From Ornithinibacillus scapharcae TW25 (GTDB lineage Bacteria; Bacillota; Bacilli; Bacillales; Amphibacillaceae), in assembly GCF_000190475.1 (NCBI RefSeq), contig NZ_AEWH01000044.1, positions 1 through 64,000 on the forward strand: a stretch of 64,000 bases of DNA, read 5' to 3'. Below, in pieces: positions 52,854 to 62,908 of the stretch (position 1 is its first letter; each line of letters starts with the position of its first letter). Both the position numbers and the translations under genes were made by a program. The notes beneath the pieces are model-generated. The model was not told the DNA's origin, did no database searches, and saw only the letters and a program-made list of their open reading frames with translations.

Positions 52854-54323
52854 TTATAAAAGGAATAAAGCTTCGAGAGCCACTTCCCGATCATCAAAAT
52901 GGTACTTTCTATGACCGATTTGTTGATAGGTTTCGTGTCCTTTACCCGCAATTAGAATAATATCATCTTCTGATGCTTGTTGAATAGCATGATGGATAGC
53001 TGCTTTTCGATCAATGATCACTTCAAACATTTCATCTTCTTGAGATAATCCATCAATCATATCTTCTAAAATGATTTTAGGGTCCTCTGTTCGAGGATTA
53101 TCGGAAGTGAAGATCGCAACATCTGAATACTGTACAGCAATTTTAGCCATTAATGGTCTCTTAGTACGATCCCTATCACCCCCACACCCAACCACAACAT
53201 ATACCTTTCCTTTTGCAAAATCACGAATAGTCGTAAGAACATTTTCCAAAGAATCAGGTGTATGGGCATAGTCAACAATGACCGAAAAAGGATGATGGTG
53301 TTGGACTAATTCGAATCGACCGTTTATGCCAGAAATGGACTCCAACGCTTCTTTAATAACGGACAAAGGAATACCATACGATATAGCCGCAGCAGCTGCT
53401 GCTAACATATTAGAAACATTAAATTTACCAATTAATTTACTATTAATAGCAGTATTTCCATTAGGTGTACATAATAGAAAGTAAGTTCCCGTTGGTGTCA
53501 GTCTTATAGACTTCGCTCTAACCATCGAATCTTTATGCATCCCATAAGTTACAACATTTTGGGCAGTCGAACGCATGAGCTTCTGACTAACCGGATCATC
53601 TTGATTGATAATGGCAAATTTCCTATTATCCTTATGATACTGATTACCTAATTGTGCAAATAACAAACTTTTTGCACGCAAATAATCATCCATGGAATCA
53701 TGGTAATCCAAATGATCCTGTGTTAGATTGGTAAAAATCGCTATATCGAAATCACAGCCATACACTCTTCCCTGGTCAAGTGCATGAGAGGACACTTCCA
53801 TGATGACTTGCTCTACCCTGGAATCTATCATTTTCCGGAAAGTCTGCTGCAAAAATAACGCATCTGGAGTTGTATTATCGATTGGAAATACTTTATTTCC
53901 AATCTTCATCTGGATGGTTCCAATTACTCCAGTGGTCCTTCCAAAATGAAGAAATATATTCTCTAGCAAATATGTAACAGTAGTCTTTCCATTGGTACCA
54001 GTAACACCAATTAATGGTATATCATTTGAAGGATAATTGTAGAAACTTGCAGCAGCCATGGCTAAAAATCGAACCGAATCCGGAACCACTATTACTGGCA
54101 CTTGTGCTTCCATCTCTTTTTCAGCTACTACTAATACCGCTCCATTATGGACTGCCTCATCTACATAATCATGCCCATCGACTGTGAATCCGTTAATACA
54201 AACAAAGATATCTCCTTTTTCAATCTCCCTAGAATCCATTTTTATCGCATTAATTTCTAGATCGTAAAGTTTAGAGAACTGATTAGTAAATGGATGAAAA
54301 GAAAAGATTTCTTTGAATTTCAT
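52854..54323 (-). CDS. murE: UDP-MurNAc-L-Ala-D-Glu:meso-diaminopimelate ligase
   Basis: This 489-residue Mur ligase adds the third stem residue. ATP motif GVTGTNGKTTVTYL and the SDNPRTEDP motif are present; DNPR is the signature for meso-diaminopimelate rather than lysine, so the wall is probably A1-gamma type. The ATG at 54323 after GAGAGGAAG is preferred over a longer frame. A 15-pair perfect inverted repeat lies about 45 bases upstream. Confidence 0.95.
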   Translation of the reverse strand: MKFKEIFSFHPFTNQFSKLYDLEINAIKMDSREIEKGDIFVCINGFTVDGHDYVDEAVHNGAVLVVAEKEMEAQVPVIVVPDSVRFLAMAAASFYNYPSNDIPLIGVTGTNGKTTVTYLLENIFLHFGRTTGVIGTIQMKIGNKVFPIDNTTPDALFLQQTFRKMIDSRVEQVIMEVSSHALDQGRVYGCDFDIAIFTNLTQDHLDYHDSMDDYLRAKSLLFAQLGNQYHKDNRKFAIINQDDPVSQKLMRSTAQNVVTYGMHKDSMVRAKSIRLTPTGTYFLLCTPNGNTAINSKLIGKFNVSNMLAAAAAAISYGIPLSVIKEALESISGINGRFELVQHHHPFSVIVDYAHTPDSLENVLTTIRDFAKGKVYVVVGCGGDRDRTKRPLMAKIAVQYSDVAIFTSDNPRTEDPKIILEDMIDGLSQEDEMFEVIIDRKAAIHHAIQQASEDDIILIAGKGHETYQQIGHRKYHFDDREVALEALFLL

Positions 54324-54368
54324 ATAGACATCTTCCTCTCTCCAACATACTATTCTCTCTTTCATGCA

Positions 54369-54400
54369 CATTTAAGAGGGTAGACTACCCTCTTAAATGT
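54369..54400 (-). repeat. perfect inverted repeat before murE
   Basis: ACATTTAAGAGGGTA is the exact reverse complement of TACCCTCTTAAATGT, separated by about two to three bases. No T tract follows on either strand, so it is not a typical intrinsic terminator. It lies in the 169-base spoVD-murE gap. Confidence 0.7.
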
Positions 54401-54492
54401 CATCATATCCAATTTATTATATCAAAAAGAAAGGGTATTCTGAACGATTTTATTTAACAAATTATGATTTAGATATTTAGTAATAGAAAAGT

Positions 54493-56448
54493 TTACTCTT
54501 CATTATTTTTAGATGATTTCTTTTCTTTTGAAAGAAATATTCTGATTGTCGATCCAGGCTCAACTTTCGTACCTGCAACCGGGTCTTGATCAATAATTAT
54601 TTCTCCATCACCACTTGATTCGACCGTTAAATCTGTCATCATCTGCATAAGCTCGTTCTTTTCAACTCCTACTAAATCAGGTACTTCAATCAACGGCTGT
54701 TCCGGCCATAAATACTCTTTCTCTAGACCATCTTCTCTAGTCTTAACCCCCATTACAGGTAGACTGTCCCGGATAATACTACCAACAATCGGTGCGGCAA
54801 CTGTTCCCCCAAACTGTCTGACACCCTTTGGATTATCTACTGCTACGTAAACGACAATTTCTGGATCATCTGCAGGTGCAAACCCAATAAATGATACAAT
54901 ATGGTTATTCTCCAAGTATCCGCCATTAGGTCCTACTTTCTGAGCAGTACCTGTTTTCCCACCAACACGATACCCCTCCACATATGCAGGCCTACCGGTA
55001 CCTTTTGCCACAACGCTTTCTAAAGCATTACGTATTTCTTTAGAAGTTTTTTCAGATATCACTCTATTTTTCACTTTAGGCTCTGTCTTAGAGACCATCT
55101 TCTGTGTTTGAGGATCAACCCACTCTTTCGCTATATATGGTTCGTATAGATACCCTCCGTTAATGGCTGCTGAAACAGCCATCACTTGTTGTATTGGCGT
55201 AACAGAAACCCCTTGTCCAAAAGCAGTGGTAGCCAATTCGACTGGCCCTACATTTTCTGGTTTAAATAAAATACCTGATCCTTCTCCTTGAAGGTCAATA
55301 CCGGTCTCTTTTCCGAAGCCAAATTCCTTAATATAGCTAAATAGTTTTTCTTTCCCTAATTCTTCCCCAAGGTGGACAAAACCAGGGTTACAAGAATTCT
55401 GGACCACTTCTAAGAATGTTTGAGAGCCATGCCCTCCGGGCTTCCAGCAACGAAGTCTCGCTCCTCCCACTTCAACATGTCCATGATCATGAAATTCATC
55501 TTCATGTAAATCTACAACATCTTCCTCCAGTGCAGCTGCTAGTGTAATAATCTTAAAAGTTGAACCGGGTTCATATGTACTCCATATTGGAAGATTTCGG
55601 TTATAGATCGCCGGATCAACCTCTTGATAATTCTCAGGGTTGAAATTAGGACGTGAGGTCATCGCAAGAATACCGCCTGTATCTGGGTCTACCGCAATAG
55701 CCATTGCTCCATCCGGATTATACTTTGCCTGTGCTAAGTCCAATTCCCTTTCCATTATCGTTTGTATTCTTGAATCAATTGTTGTTACTAAGTCATAGCC
55801 ATCCTTTGGAGCTGTATAAACATCTGCTAGTTGATTAAGTCTTTTTCCCTTGGCATCCGAATAAAAGGAGAGACTTCCTTTTTCACCATTTAACAGATCA
55901 TCATAATATAGCTCTAACCCCATCAAACCTTGGTTATCAATCCCAGCAAACCCTAATACATGGGAGAGATCGTCCCCAAATGGATAATGTCTTATGGAAT
56001 CCTTTGCTAAATACACCCCTTCTAGATTCAATGTTCGAATTGCTTTCTCTTGGTCTGCAGATATCTTTCTACCCTCTGGGTGTAGATTTACAGACATCGC
56101 TGACTTCGTTACATATTCATATGCTTTCTCTGTAGACATGTCCAATATTTCAGCAAGTTTTTTTGCTGTTTCCTCCGGATTGTCAATTTGTCTTGGTACA
56201 ACGACTACGGAGGGGGCTGTTACATTTTCTGCAAGAATTTCCCCGTTCACATCTAGAATGTGACCTCGCTCTGGTTGAAACGAAATATTTCTACTCCAGG
56301 ACTCGTCCGCTTTTTCCATTAATTGATCCCCTAATACAAATTGAACATATCCTAAACGAAGGTCGATAATACCAAAAATAATTAAACCAATAAGAAAAAC
56401 AGCGACTAATCGTTTTCTAACTGTTACAGTTGATACTCGTTTCATCAT
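54493..56448 (-). CDS. spoVD: sporulation penicillin-binding protein SpoVD (class B PBP)
   Basis: This 651-residue transpeptidase makes spore cortex peptidoglycan with SpoVE. It has one N-terminal membrane helix (about 12-34), a dimerisation domain starting ERGHILD, and a transpeptidase domain with EPGSTFKI (catalytic serine), SCN and GGKTGTAQKV. A single C-terminal PASTA repeat begins near PDLVGVEKNELM. The start is one of two adjacent ATG codons after AAGGAGATGG. The presence of the PASTA domain and the place after pbpB match B. subtilis. Confidence 0.94.
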   Translation of the reverse strand: MMKRVSTVTVRKRLVAVFLIGLIIFGIIDLRLGYVQFVLGDQLMEKADESWSRNISFQPERGHILDVNGEILAENVTAPSVVVVPRQIDNPEETAKKLAEILDMSTEKAYEYVTKSAMSVNLHPEGRKISADQEKAIRTLNLEGVYLAKDSIRHYPFGDDLSHVLGFAGIDNQGLMGLELYYDDLLNGEKGSLSFYSDAKGKRLNQLADVYTAPKDGYDLVTTIDSRIQTIMERELDLAQAKYNPDGAMAIAVDPDTGGILAMTSRPNFNPENYQEVDPAIYNRNLPIWSTYEPGSTFKIITLAAALEEDVVDLHEDEFHDHGHVEVGGARLRCWKPGGHGSQTFLEVVQNSCNPGFVHLGEELGKEKLFSYIKEFGFGKETGIDLQGEGSGILFKPENVGPVELATTAFGQGVSVTPIQQVMAVSAAINGGYLYEPYIAKEWVDPQTQKMVSKTEPKVKNRVISEKTSKEIRNALESVVAKGTGRPAYVEGYRVGGKTGTAQKVGPNGGYLENNHIVSFIGFAPADDPEIVVYVAVDNPKGVRQFGGTVAAPIVGSIIRDSLPVMGVKTREDGLEKEYLWPEQPLIEVPDLVGVEKNELMQMMTDLTVESSGDGEIIIDQDPVAGTKVEPGSTIRIFLSKEKKSSKNNEE

Positions 56449-56532
56449 CCATCTCCTTCACATAGATAGGCTTGTATCAACTATATGTTAAAAAAAAATG
56501 ATTAGAACACTGTTTTTCATAAAAAAAGCTAA

Positions 56533-58785
56533 CTATTCAAACTGGTCAACGGAATCCTCTTCGTCCTCCGACTGAGTCGTGTCAGCAGTTGATTCTAGCA
56601 TTTCTACTGGTGTTTTTAACTCTACACCTAAGTAATCACCTGCATCAATCTCTCTTCCTTCTTCAATACTCTGTGTAATGACAAAGCCATTACCGATAGC
56701 TTCTATATCTAGACCAACCATATCACTCAGTTTCCATACATCTCGTAAGGACCAACCAATAATATTTGGCATAGTTGGACTGTCTGTTATAACAATCACC
56801 CTTTCGTTCGGTAATACCTTCGTACCTTCTTCGACACTTACTTTCACAACTTTAGAACCACTACCTACAATACTGTATTGTAAGCCCGCTTTTGTTAGCT
56901 GTTCTTTCACTACGGAGGTGGATTTCCCTACTAGATTAGGAATCTCATACGCTTCAATACTTGCAATATCTCCATGGTCAGGTTCTATATTTAAATAATG
57001 AAGAGCATTCTCCATTACATTATTAAATATAAACGATACAGGTGCTGAACCTGGTTCGATACCAGTCTCAAATTCTAGGGTTGGCTGTTTTACAGAAACA
57101 TACATCATTAACTCTGGATCATCAGCAGGTGCCATTCCCAAGAAAGAAAACACATAGTTTTCATGACCGTATAAATAGCCACCACCATTTGGATTTGGGA
57201 TTTGTGCTGTACCAGATTTGCCTCCTACAGTATAATCCTCTAGTTTATACCGACTTCCAGTTGCATGCTCCGACTCTACTGCAGAAACCAGTAACTCTCT
57301 GACCTTTTCTGCAGTAGATGCAGAAATTGGTTCTCCTACTACCTCTGGTTCAGTCTTTTTAACTACTTTTTTAGTATCTGGATCAACTATTCTATCAATA
57401 ATATATGGTTTTACCATCTTGCCATCATTTGCAATTGCAGTTGCTGCTTTCATAATCTGAATAGGAGTTGCAGTACTCCCTTGCCCAAATGAAGTGGTTA
57501 TCTTCTCGATTGGCCAATTGTACAAAATAGAACCGGTTACTTCTCCTGGCAAATCAATGCCTGAGGCCTTATCAAAATCAAATGCATGGAGAAACTCTAA
57601 GAAAGTTTCAGGGCCCATCTTCTCCCACACTAGTTTCGCGGCAGCTACGTTAGATGACCTAGCAAACCCTTCATCATATGAGATTGTTCCCCATCCTTTA
57701 CCATAATTAAAATCTCCAATTGGCTTGTCACGTTCACTAACACGATAAGTTCCTGATTGATAGCCTTCCCCACCACTGTATACACCCGTTTCGATAGCAG
57801 CAGCCCAAGTGAACATTTTCACCGTTGATCCTGGTTCAAATGGTGTTGAAATCGCATCATTATACCAATTCTCTACATTTGCTGGATTATTAGGATTATA
57901 GCTTGGACGATTACTCATCGCTACTATTTCTCCTGTTTTCGGATTCATGACTATTGCTGTCATTCTTTCCGGATTGTATTTCTGGTCAACCTGTGTCATA
58001 ACGTCTTCTAATAGTGTTTGTATTTTTTGATCGATTGTAAGATAGACATCATTACCATTATCAGGCATCCGAACGATCTCATTCGGATCTAGTAATTTAT
58101 TATTATATATATCTCGCTGATAGGAAATGTAACCGTCTACTCCCTTTAGTAAACTATCCATTTCATGCTCAATACCAGTTACCCCTTCAATTTTCTTTTC
58201 TACTACTCCATCGGTTTCTTCCTCTGTTGCTCTGGCAAAACCAATAATATGAGAAGCGAACATTCCATTAGGATAATATCGAATATTTTCCTTAATGAAT
58301 TTAATACCAGGCAAACCTAAATCTTCAATGTCGTCCTTTGTATGAAGGGGAATTCCTTTCCCGATTGAACCAAACTCTACTTGGGATCGCTTGTTGTCAA
58401 TGCCGTTAGTAATTGTATTAAGGATATAGTCTTTTTCTGCATTTAACAAAGGTGCTAACTTTTCTGCAGTTTCTTCAGGATCCACCACATGTTGTGGCTC
58501 TTCGAGGTTCTCGGAGAACTTCTTATCGACTATCGCATACATCCGAAAGGTAGGCATATCATATGCTAATGTCATTCCGTTTTTGTCGTATATTTTACCA
58601 CGTTCAGATTCTAGCTTGTAGGAAGTAGTACGCACTCCTTCTGCCCATTCATCCAATGAGACACCTTCCACCACTCCTGATGCTTGAATAAACAAAAATC
58701 TCCCCGTTACAATTAAAAAAGCCACGACGAAGATAACCATTAATAATCCAGCCATGGCATGTGTTGTTTTATTTTTTTTCATCAT
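56533..58785 (-). CDS. pbpB: septal penicillin-binding protein 2B (FtsI)
   Basis: This class B PBP, about 750 residues, crosslinks septal peptidoglycan. It has an N-terminal membrane helix (about 10-32), a dimerisation domain from ERGKIYD, and a transpeptidase domain with EPGSTVKM, SSN and GGKSGTAQIP. Two C-terminal PASTA repeats begin near IPNLVGKS and PNIIGWSL. The tail is acidic. Adjacent ATG codons at 58785 and 58782 are both possible after AGGTG; an upstream in-frame GTG overlaps the ribosome site. Confidence 0.94.
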   Translation of the reverse strand: MMKKNKTTHAMAGLLMVIFVVAFLIVTGRFLFIQASGVVEGVSLDEWAEGVRTTSYKLESERGKIYDKNGMTLAYDMPTFRMYAIVDKKFSENLEEPQHVVDPEETAEKLAPLLNAEKDYILNTITNGIDNKRSQVEFGSIGKGIPLHTKDDIEDLGLPGIKFIKENIRYYPNGMFASHIIGFARATEEETDGVVEKKIEGVTGIEHEMDSLLKGVDGYISYQRDIYNNKLLDPNEIVRMPDNGNDVYLTIDQKIQTLLEDVMTQVDQKYNPERMTAIVMNPKTGEIVAMSNRPSYNPNNPANVENWYNDAISTPFEPGSTVKMFTWAAAIETGVYSGGEGYQSGTYRVSERDKPIGDFNYGKGWGTISYDEGFARSSNVAAAKLVWEKMGPETFLEFLHAFDFDKASGIDLPGEVTGSILYNWPIEKITTSFGQGSTATPIQIMKAATAIANDGKMVKPYIIDRIVDPDTKKVVKKTEPEVVGEPISASTAEKVRELLVSAVESEHATGSRYKLEDYTVGGKSGTAQIPNPNGGGYLYGHENYVFSFLGMAPADDPELMMYVSVKQPTLEFETGIEPGSAPVSFIFNNVMENALHYLNIEPDHGDIASIEAYEIPNLVGKSTSVVKEQLTKAGLQYSIVGSGSKVVKVSVEEGTKVLPNERVIVITDSPTMPNIIGWSLRDVWKLSDMVGLDIEAIGNGFVITQSIEEGREIDAGDYLGVELKTPVEMLESTADTTQSEDEEDSVDQFE

Positions 58786-58796
58786 TATCACCTGAA

Positions 58797-59165
58797 TTAT
58801 TGATTAAAAGCATTTGCTTGTTTTACTTCTGCTGCTTGTATCGTTAATCCATTTTCTTTTGCATATTGTGTAATTCTCTCCGGTCTGCTTAATTCTTTAA
58901 TTTCAAACATTAATCCCTCATTCACAACTTGTTGCGTTGTGATCTTCCTTTCAAGGGATTGAATATCACGATTCAATGAGTCCATAGAAGAAGAATAAGA
59001 AACCACATAAACACCTGCAAGCAAAAGAACCATTGCAACAAAGGAATACAGTACTTTTTCTCCCTTTGATATCCAACTCTTTTTACGAATGATAACTTTC
59101 TTCTCTACTTGCGGTTGATAAGAAGTATAGGATTGTTCCCAACTACGTGCGTGATTTGCTGCCAT
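58797..59165 (-). CDS. ftsL: cell division protein FtsL
   Basis: This 122-residue bitopic protein has a basic cytoplasmic part, one membrane helix (about 34-54) and an extracellular leucine-rich coiled coil (about 56-95). It joins DivIB and DivIC to activate the septal synthase. Sequence is weakly conserved, but size, topology and position between rsmH and pbpB identify it. Start and rsmH stop overlap as TAATG. Confidence 0.92.
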   Translation of the reverse strand: MAANHARSWEQSYTSYQPQVEKKVIIRKKSWISKGEKVLYSFVAMVLLLAGVYVVSYSSSMDSLNRDIQSLERKITTQQVVNEGLMFEIKELSRPERITQYAKENGLTIQAAEVKQANAFNQ

Positions 59166-60142
59166 TACTTATTCCACCCTTCTCCGTAATTAAAATCATT
59201 AGACCAAGATTTCACTTTCTCCACGATTCTTAATTTGGCAGACCTTGATCTTCGATTTACTTCTAATTCATCTTCTGTTGCTATAATTGGTTTTCTGTTT
59301 ATCGATTTAAATGGCGCTTCATATTCTTTTGGAATTACCGGCAGATTTTTCGGAGTCTCTTTTGGAGTACTCCATTTTTTGAATGCTTGCTTACAAATTC
59401 GATCTTCTAATGAATGAAATGTAATAACGGCAATTCTACCTTTTATATTTACTACCCTCGCAGCTTGGTTTAAAGCATCATGAAAAGCTCGTAATTCATC
59501 ATTTACCGCAATTCGAATCGCTTGAAAGATTCGCTTCGCAGGATGTCCACCTTTTCTTCTAGCAGGCGCTGGTATCGCGTCTTTGATTATATCGACTAAT
59601 TGATAGGTAGTTTCAATAGGTCGTGTCTTACGAAATTCTTCAATTTTTCTCGCTATTTGTTTAGAAAATTTTTCTTCTCCATATTTGAAAAAAATGGATA
59701 CTAATTCATTATACGACCATTGATTGACAATTTCAAAGGCATTTAATTCCTGCTCTTGATTCATCCTCATATCTAACTTTGCATCATGTTGGTAACTAAA
59801 GCCTCTTTCCCCTCGGTCCAATTGTGGGGAAGATACACCAAGATCAAACAAGATGCCATCGACTCCGGTAATATTATGTTTGATTAATTCCTCTTCTAGA
59901 TATCTAAAGTTACTATGTATAAAGAGAACTCTATCTTGGTATGGTGCTAATCTTTCTTTAGCCGCAAGTATTGCATCCGTATCTTGGTCAAAAGCGATTA
60001 ACAAACCATTTTCATTTAGCTGTGAAGCGATCTTTTCTGAGTGACCACCACCACCTAAAGTACAATCTACATAAATACCATCTGGTTTTATATTTAGTCC
60101 TACAATCGATTCATCTTTCAAAACTGTATAATGTTCAAACAT
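59165..60142 (-). CDS. rsmH: 16S rRNA (cytosine-1402-N4)-methyltransferase RsmH (MraW)
   Basis: This 325-residue SAM enzyme methylates C1402 in the ribosomal decoding centre. It has [13 protein letters not shown] as the SAM motif, [13 protein letters not shown], an inserted helical domain with [19 protein letters not shown], and [12 protein letters not shown] near the end. It is the second gene of the mraZ operon, 28 bases after mraZ. Confidence 0.96.
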   Translation of the reverse strand: MFEHYTVLKDESIVGLNIKPDGIYVDCTLGGGGHSEKIASQLNENGLLIAFDQDTDAILAAKERLAPYQDRVLFIHSNFRYLEEELIKHNITGVDGILFDLGVSSPQLDRGERGFSYQHDAKLDMRMNQEQELNAFEIVNQWSYNELVSIFFKYGEEKFSKQIARKIEEFRKTRPIETTYQLVDIIKDAIPAPARRKGGHPAKRIFQAIRIAVNDELRAFHDALNQAARVVNIKGRIAVITFHSLEDRICKQAFKKWSTPKETPKNLPVIPKEYEAPFKSINRKPIIATEDELEVNRRSRSAKLRIVEKVKSWSNDFNYGEGWNK

Positions 60143-60170
60143 GTTTACACCTACTTAAGCGATTTTCTAT

Positions 60171-60602
60171 TTAAATATCAAAGTCCATTAAATTTTCAGC
60201 GATCTCCGCGAAAGATTCCTCAGACTCATTAAAGTAGTCTTCCCAATTTTCACTAGCCCAAAATTCAATTCGATTCGATACTCCGATTACCACACACTCT
60301 TTATCTAAACTTGCATAATTCCTTAAAGTCTGTGGAATATTTATTCTTCCCTGCTTATCTATTTCGCATTCGATTGCTCCTGAGAAGAAAAATCGCGTAA
60401 AGGCTCTTGCATCTTTTTTAGTTAATGGGAGTTTTTTGAGTTTTTCTTCTAAGATGTTCCATTCTGACATGGGATATGCAAATAGACATTTATCTAGTCC
60501 ACGAGTAACAACAAACCGTTCACCAAGTTCTTCTCGGAACTTGGAAGGGACAATAATTCTACCCTTTGTATCAAAGTTGTGTTGAAATTCGCCCATGAAC
60601 AT
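60171..60602 (-). CDS. mraZ: transcriptional regulator MraZ
   Basis: This 143-residue protein carries two AbrB/SpoVT swapped-hairpin domains (about 5-47 and 76-119) with the conserved [14 protein letters not shown] and [16 protein letters not shown]. MraZ forms rings and represses its own operon. A 10-bp-phased set of AGTGG boxes lies immediately upstream and supports autoregulation. It is the first gene of the dcw cluster. Confidence 0.95.
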   Translation of the reverse strand: MFMGEFQHNFDTKGRIIVPSKFREELGERFVVTRGLDKCLFAYPMSEWNILEEKLKKLPLTKKDARAFTRFFFSGAIECEIDKQGRINIPQTLRNYASLDKECVVIGVSNRIEFWASENWEDYFNESEESFAEIAENLMDFDI

Positions 60603-60612
60603 ATCTAGTCCG

Positions 60613-60661
60613 CCCCCACTTTCTTACACCAATTCTACCACATCCCCCCACTTTCTACCAC
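60613..60661 (-). promoter_or_regulatory. MraZ operator array and extended -10 promoter
   Basis: On the minus strand GTGG units occur at 60661-60658, 60651-60648 and 60641-60638, exactly 10 bases apart, with another at 60619-60616. The longer repeats AGAAAGTGGGGG and GTGGTAGAA each occur twice. TGGTAGAAT within the array is an extended -10. This matches the GTGG-type repeats bound by MraZ in other bacteria. Confidence 0.75.
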
Positions 60662-60737
60662 TAATTTTCAAAAAAAGTTATCTTCAGCTTTAGACAAGTC
60701 TCGATTAGACAAAAAAATACCGCCTTCCTTGAGAATG

Positions 60738-60779
60738 AAAAGAACAGAAACCTCATCAAATCAAGGTTTCTGTTCTTTT
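60738..60779 (-). terminator. bshC terminator
   Basis: AAAAGAACAGAAACCT pairs perfectly with AGGTTTCTGTTCTTTT around a ten-base loop. It lies 50 bases after the bshC stop and separates bshC from the dcw operon. Confidence 0.9.
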
Positions 60780-60810
60780 CTCCGCTCGAGAGAGACAGTA
60801 AATAGTAATA

Positions 60811-60827
60811 GTGGTAGGTAGTGGGGG
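60811..60827 (+). promoter_or_regulatory. possible second MraZ-type box pair behind bshC
   Basis: GTGGTAGGTA followed by GTGGGGG puts two GTGG units exactly 10 bases apart, on the plus strand and so opposite to the mraZ array. It abuts the bshC stop codon. No plus-strand gene follows. Confidence 0.3.
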
Positions 60828-60828
60828 A

Positions 60829-62442
60829 TTATAGATAAACCACGAAATGATCTTCTTCAAACGAAAGATCCTGTGAGGTAATTTCATATAAGAATCTTAA
60901 TCCAAACTCATTTATTAATGGAATTGGGTTCCACACCCTCTCTTGAAAGCCTCCGGGATACAACGTGTTTTCTAATGTATAAAACTCCGATAGCTCTTTA
61001 TCATATTGTTCTTCCAATGCTTTAACCATTCTTTTTTTCAAATACTCGACCTCTCGAAGTATACGTTCTAAATTTTTATTTGAAAGATCGTATATATCTG
61101 ACCGAATATCCTTCGCTATTTGTCGGAGAGGAGTGTGTGCCTCTGTAATTACCTGTTTAATGTTGCTAACCGACTCTTCAATGGAAGGGTTAACCTTATC
61201 TTCTAACCATCTCTCTCGAATAGAGGTAATCTCACCATTCAAGGCTAACGAGATAGAAATAGCATATTTATCTAATAATTTCTCTATTTTCCTATCTATG
61301 TAGGTGAAAGATAGTCTTGGTACAACTGGTGGCATTTTAATCCCTAACGTATGGAAAGCCGATTTCAAAACTGACCAATAACTAATTTCCCCTGGCCCAC
61401 CGATAAAAGCTAGAGTTGGAAAGATTAAATCCTGCATTAATGGTCTAGTTACAACATTATTACTAAGTAATTCAGGTCTATTCTTAGCAGTACTTAAAAG
61501 TTCATCTTTTGATAAGATTACTTCCATTTGCTTTCCGACCCATTTTCCTTCTTCATTGACATGTAATAAAATTCGTTCAAAATCTTTATGGTAAAAAAGA
61601 TTGCCATTGTCAGGTGTTACATCCAATGGAACAGCGTAACCCTCACTTGTTAACTCCTTATATGTATTGTACACTCCAAAACCTATTTCATTTTGTTTAT
61701 CAATCATCCGTATAAAGTATTCACTTTCCAGTTTCCGTACCGCTTCATCTCCTGAATCAATCAGTACAAGTCCCTCATGTTGAAATAACTGGAAGGTTAA
61801 TCTAGCAAAAAAATCCACATACGTAGTCGATTGTTTTAAACAACGTGTTATGGTATAACGGAGTTCATTCGTAAAGTTTGTCTCCGCAAGCTGTTTCATG
61901 ACTAAGTCAACCCAATCGGAAACTGCTTCCTGCTCGATTTCAACGTGTGAAACAGAACGTTTTTCAAGATTTTGTTGATTCACTTTGTATTTCTTCATTT
62001 TTTGGTCAACATGCATAAAAACATGATTGATTTCTTCAAAATCATGATCCTCGCCAGCAATCCAAAATACAGGTATAACCGGAAAACCTAGTTTTTTCTC
62101 TTGCTGCTTTGCTAATTGAATGATAGAGATCACCTTATTAATGGAATACAACGGCCCTGTCAAAAGCCCTGCCTGTTGTCCTCCAATGACCACGAGACTC
62201 TCCTCATCCATTAATCGTTCAATATTTTCTATTGTAGATGTTGGAGCATCCCATTTAGTATTTAACTTATGTAGTACTTCGACGAGTTGTTTTCTCTTAT
62301 AACTCCGAGACTTTAACTCCTTTGCACGTGATTCAAAGTCCATACTATTATAATCAAAGTATTTCATAATCGTCTTATCGTGATGCCGATAATCTTGTAT
62401 TAGTTTATTGTTTATATTTACCTGAATTGGTTCAATTCGCAT
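60829..62442 (-). CDS. bshC: bacillithiol synthase BshC
   Basis: This 537-residue enzyme adds cysteine to GlcN-malate in the last step of bacillithiol synthesis. It shows a nucleotide-fold core with VVIGGQQAGLLTGPLYSINK, PVFWIAGEDHDFEEINH and IGGPGEISYWS, and a long coiled-coil insertion (about 400-485). Its presence marks a low-molecular-weight thiol system typical of Bacillales. The ATG follows AAAGGAG. It lies upstream of mraZ, as in B. subtilis (yllA). Confidence 0.95.
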   Translation of the reverse strand: MRIEPIQVNINNKLIQDYRHHDKTIMKYFDYNSMDFESRAKELKSRSYKRKQLVEVLHKLNTKWDAPTSTIENIERLMDEESLVVIGGQQAGLLTGPLYSINKVISIIQLAKQQEKKLGFPVIPVFWIAGEDHDFEEINHVFMHVDQKMKKYKVNQQNLEKRSVSHVEIEQEAVSDWVDLVMKQLAETNFTNELRYTITRCLKQSTTYVDFFARLTFQLFQHEGLVLIDSGDEAVRKLESEYFIRMIDKQNEIGFGVYNTYKELTSEGYAVPLDVTPDNGNLFYHKDFERILLHVNEEGKWVGKQMEVILSKDELLSTAKNRPELLSNNVVTRPLMQDLIFPTLAFIGGPGEISYWSVLKSAFHTLGIKMPPVVPRLSFTYIDRKIEKLLDKYAISISLALNGEITSIRERWLEDKVNPSIEESVSNIKQVITEAHTPLRQIAKDIRSDIYDLSNKNLERILREVEYLKKRMVKALEEQYDKELSEFYTLENTLYPGGFQERVWNPIPLINEFGLRFLYEITSQDLSFEEDHFVVYL

Positions 62443-62527
62443 TCATTACGAACTCCTTTAGCGATATGTTGTCTATACGTATTGTACAAGAAAGGATATA
62501 CTTTTTCATTATTCCTGATTTAGTCTG

Positions 62528-62908
62528 TTAAGCAAAGATGTTTCTTCCAATACCAAACAGCGTAAATATGGAATATAACAAGAAAAATATTAAAAAGGAC
62601 AATCTCCATAAAAGCTTTATTGCTTTTCTAATGTCGACTTCCGTATGATTCTTCCACTGTATGATAATAACAACAGTGAGTATACATAGCAAGAACACGA
62701 CTATATAACCAATGTAAAAACCTCCAAAGAGATATGTAAGCAACGTGTTTACCGATAATATGTACAGTATCGTAGTCCAGTTGATAGCCTTATGAAAAGC
62801 CATAACTGGATTCCTGAAAAGATAGTTCAATCCATAGAATAGTATCACCGTTACGATGAATGGCACAGTGATCATAAAAGCTAATATAAATAGTATAATT
62901 TCAAACAT
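62528..62908 (-). CDS. DUF3397-family membrane protein
   Basis: This 126-residue protein has four hydrophobic segments (about 3-25, 37-58, 62-82 and 100-120) and little soluble sequence. The family is unnamed and commonly lies next to bshC in Bacillaceae, so a shared transcript is likely, but no function is known. The start is taken as the ATG at 62908 after AAGGGGC; a frame extension upstream is possible. Confidence 0.8.
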   Translation of the reverse strand: MFEIILFILAFMITVPFIVTVILFYGLNYLFRNPVMAFHKAINWTTILYILSVNTLLTYLFGGFYIGYIVVFLLCILTVVIIIQWKNHTEVDIRKAIKLLWRLSFLIFFLLYSIFTLFGIGRNIFA

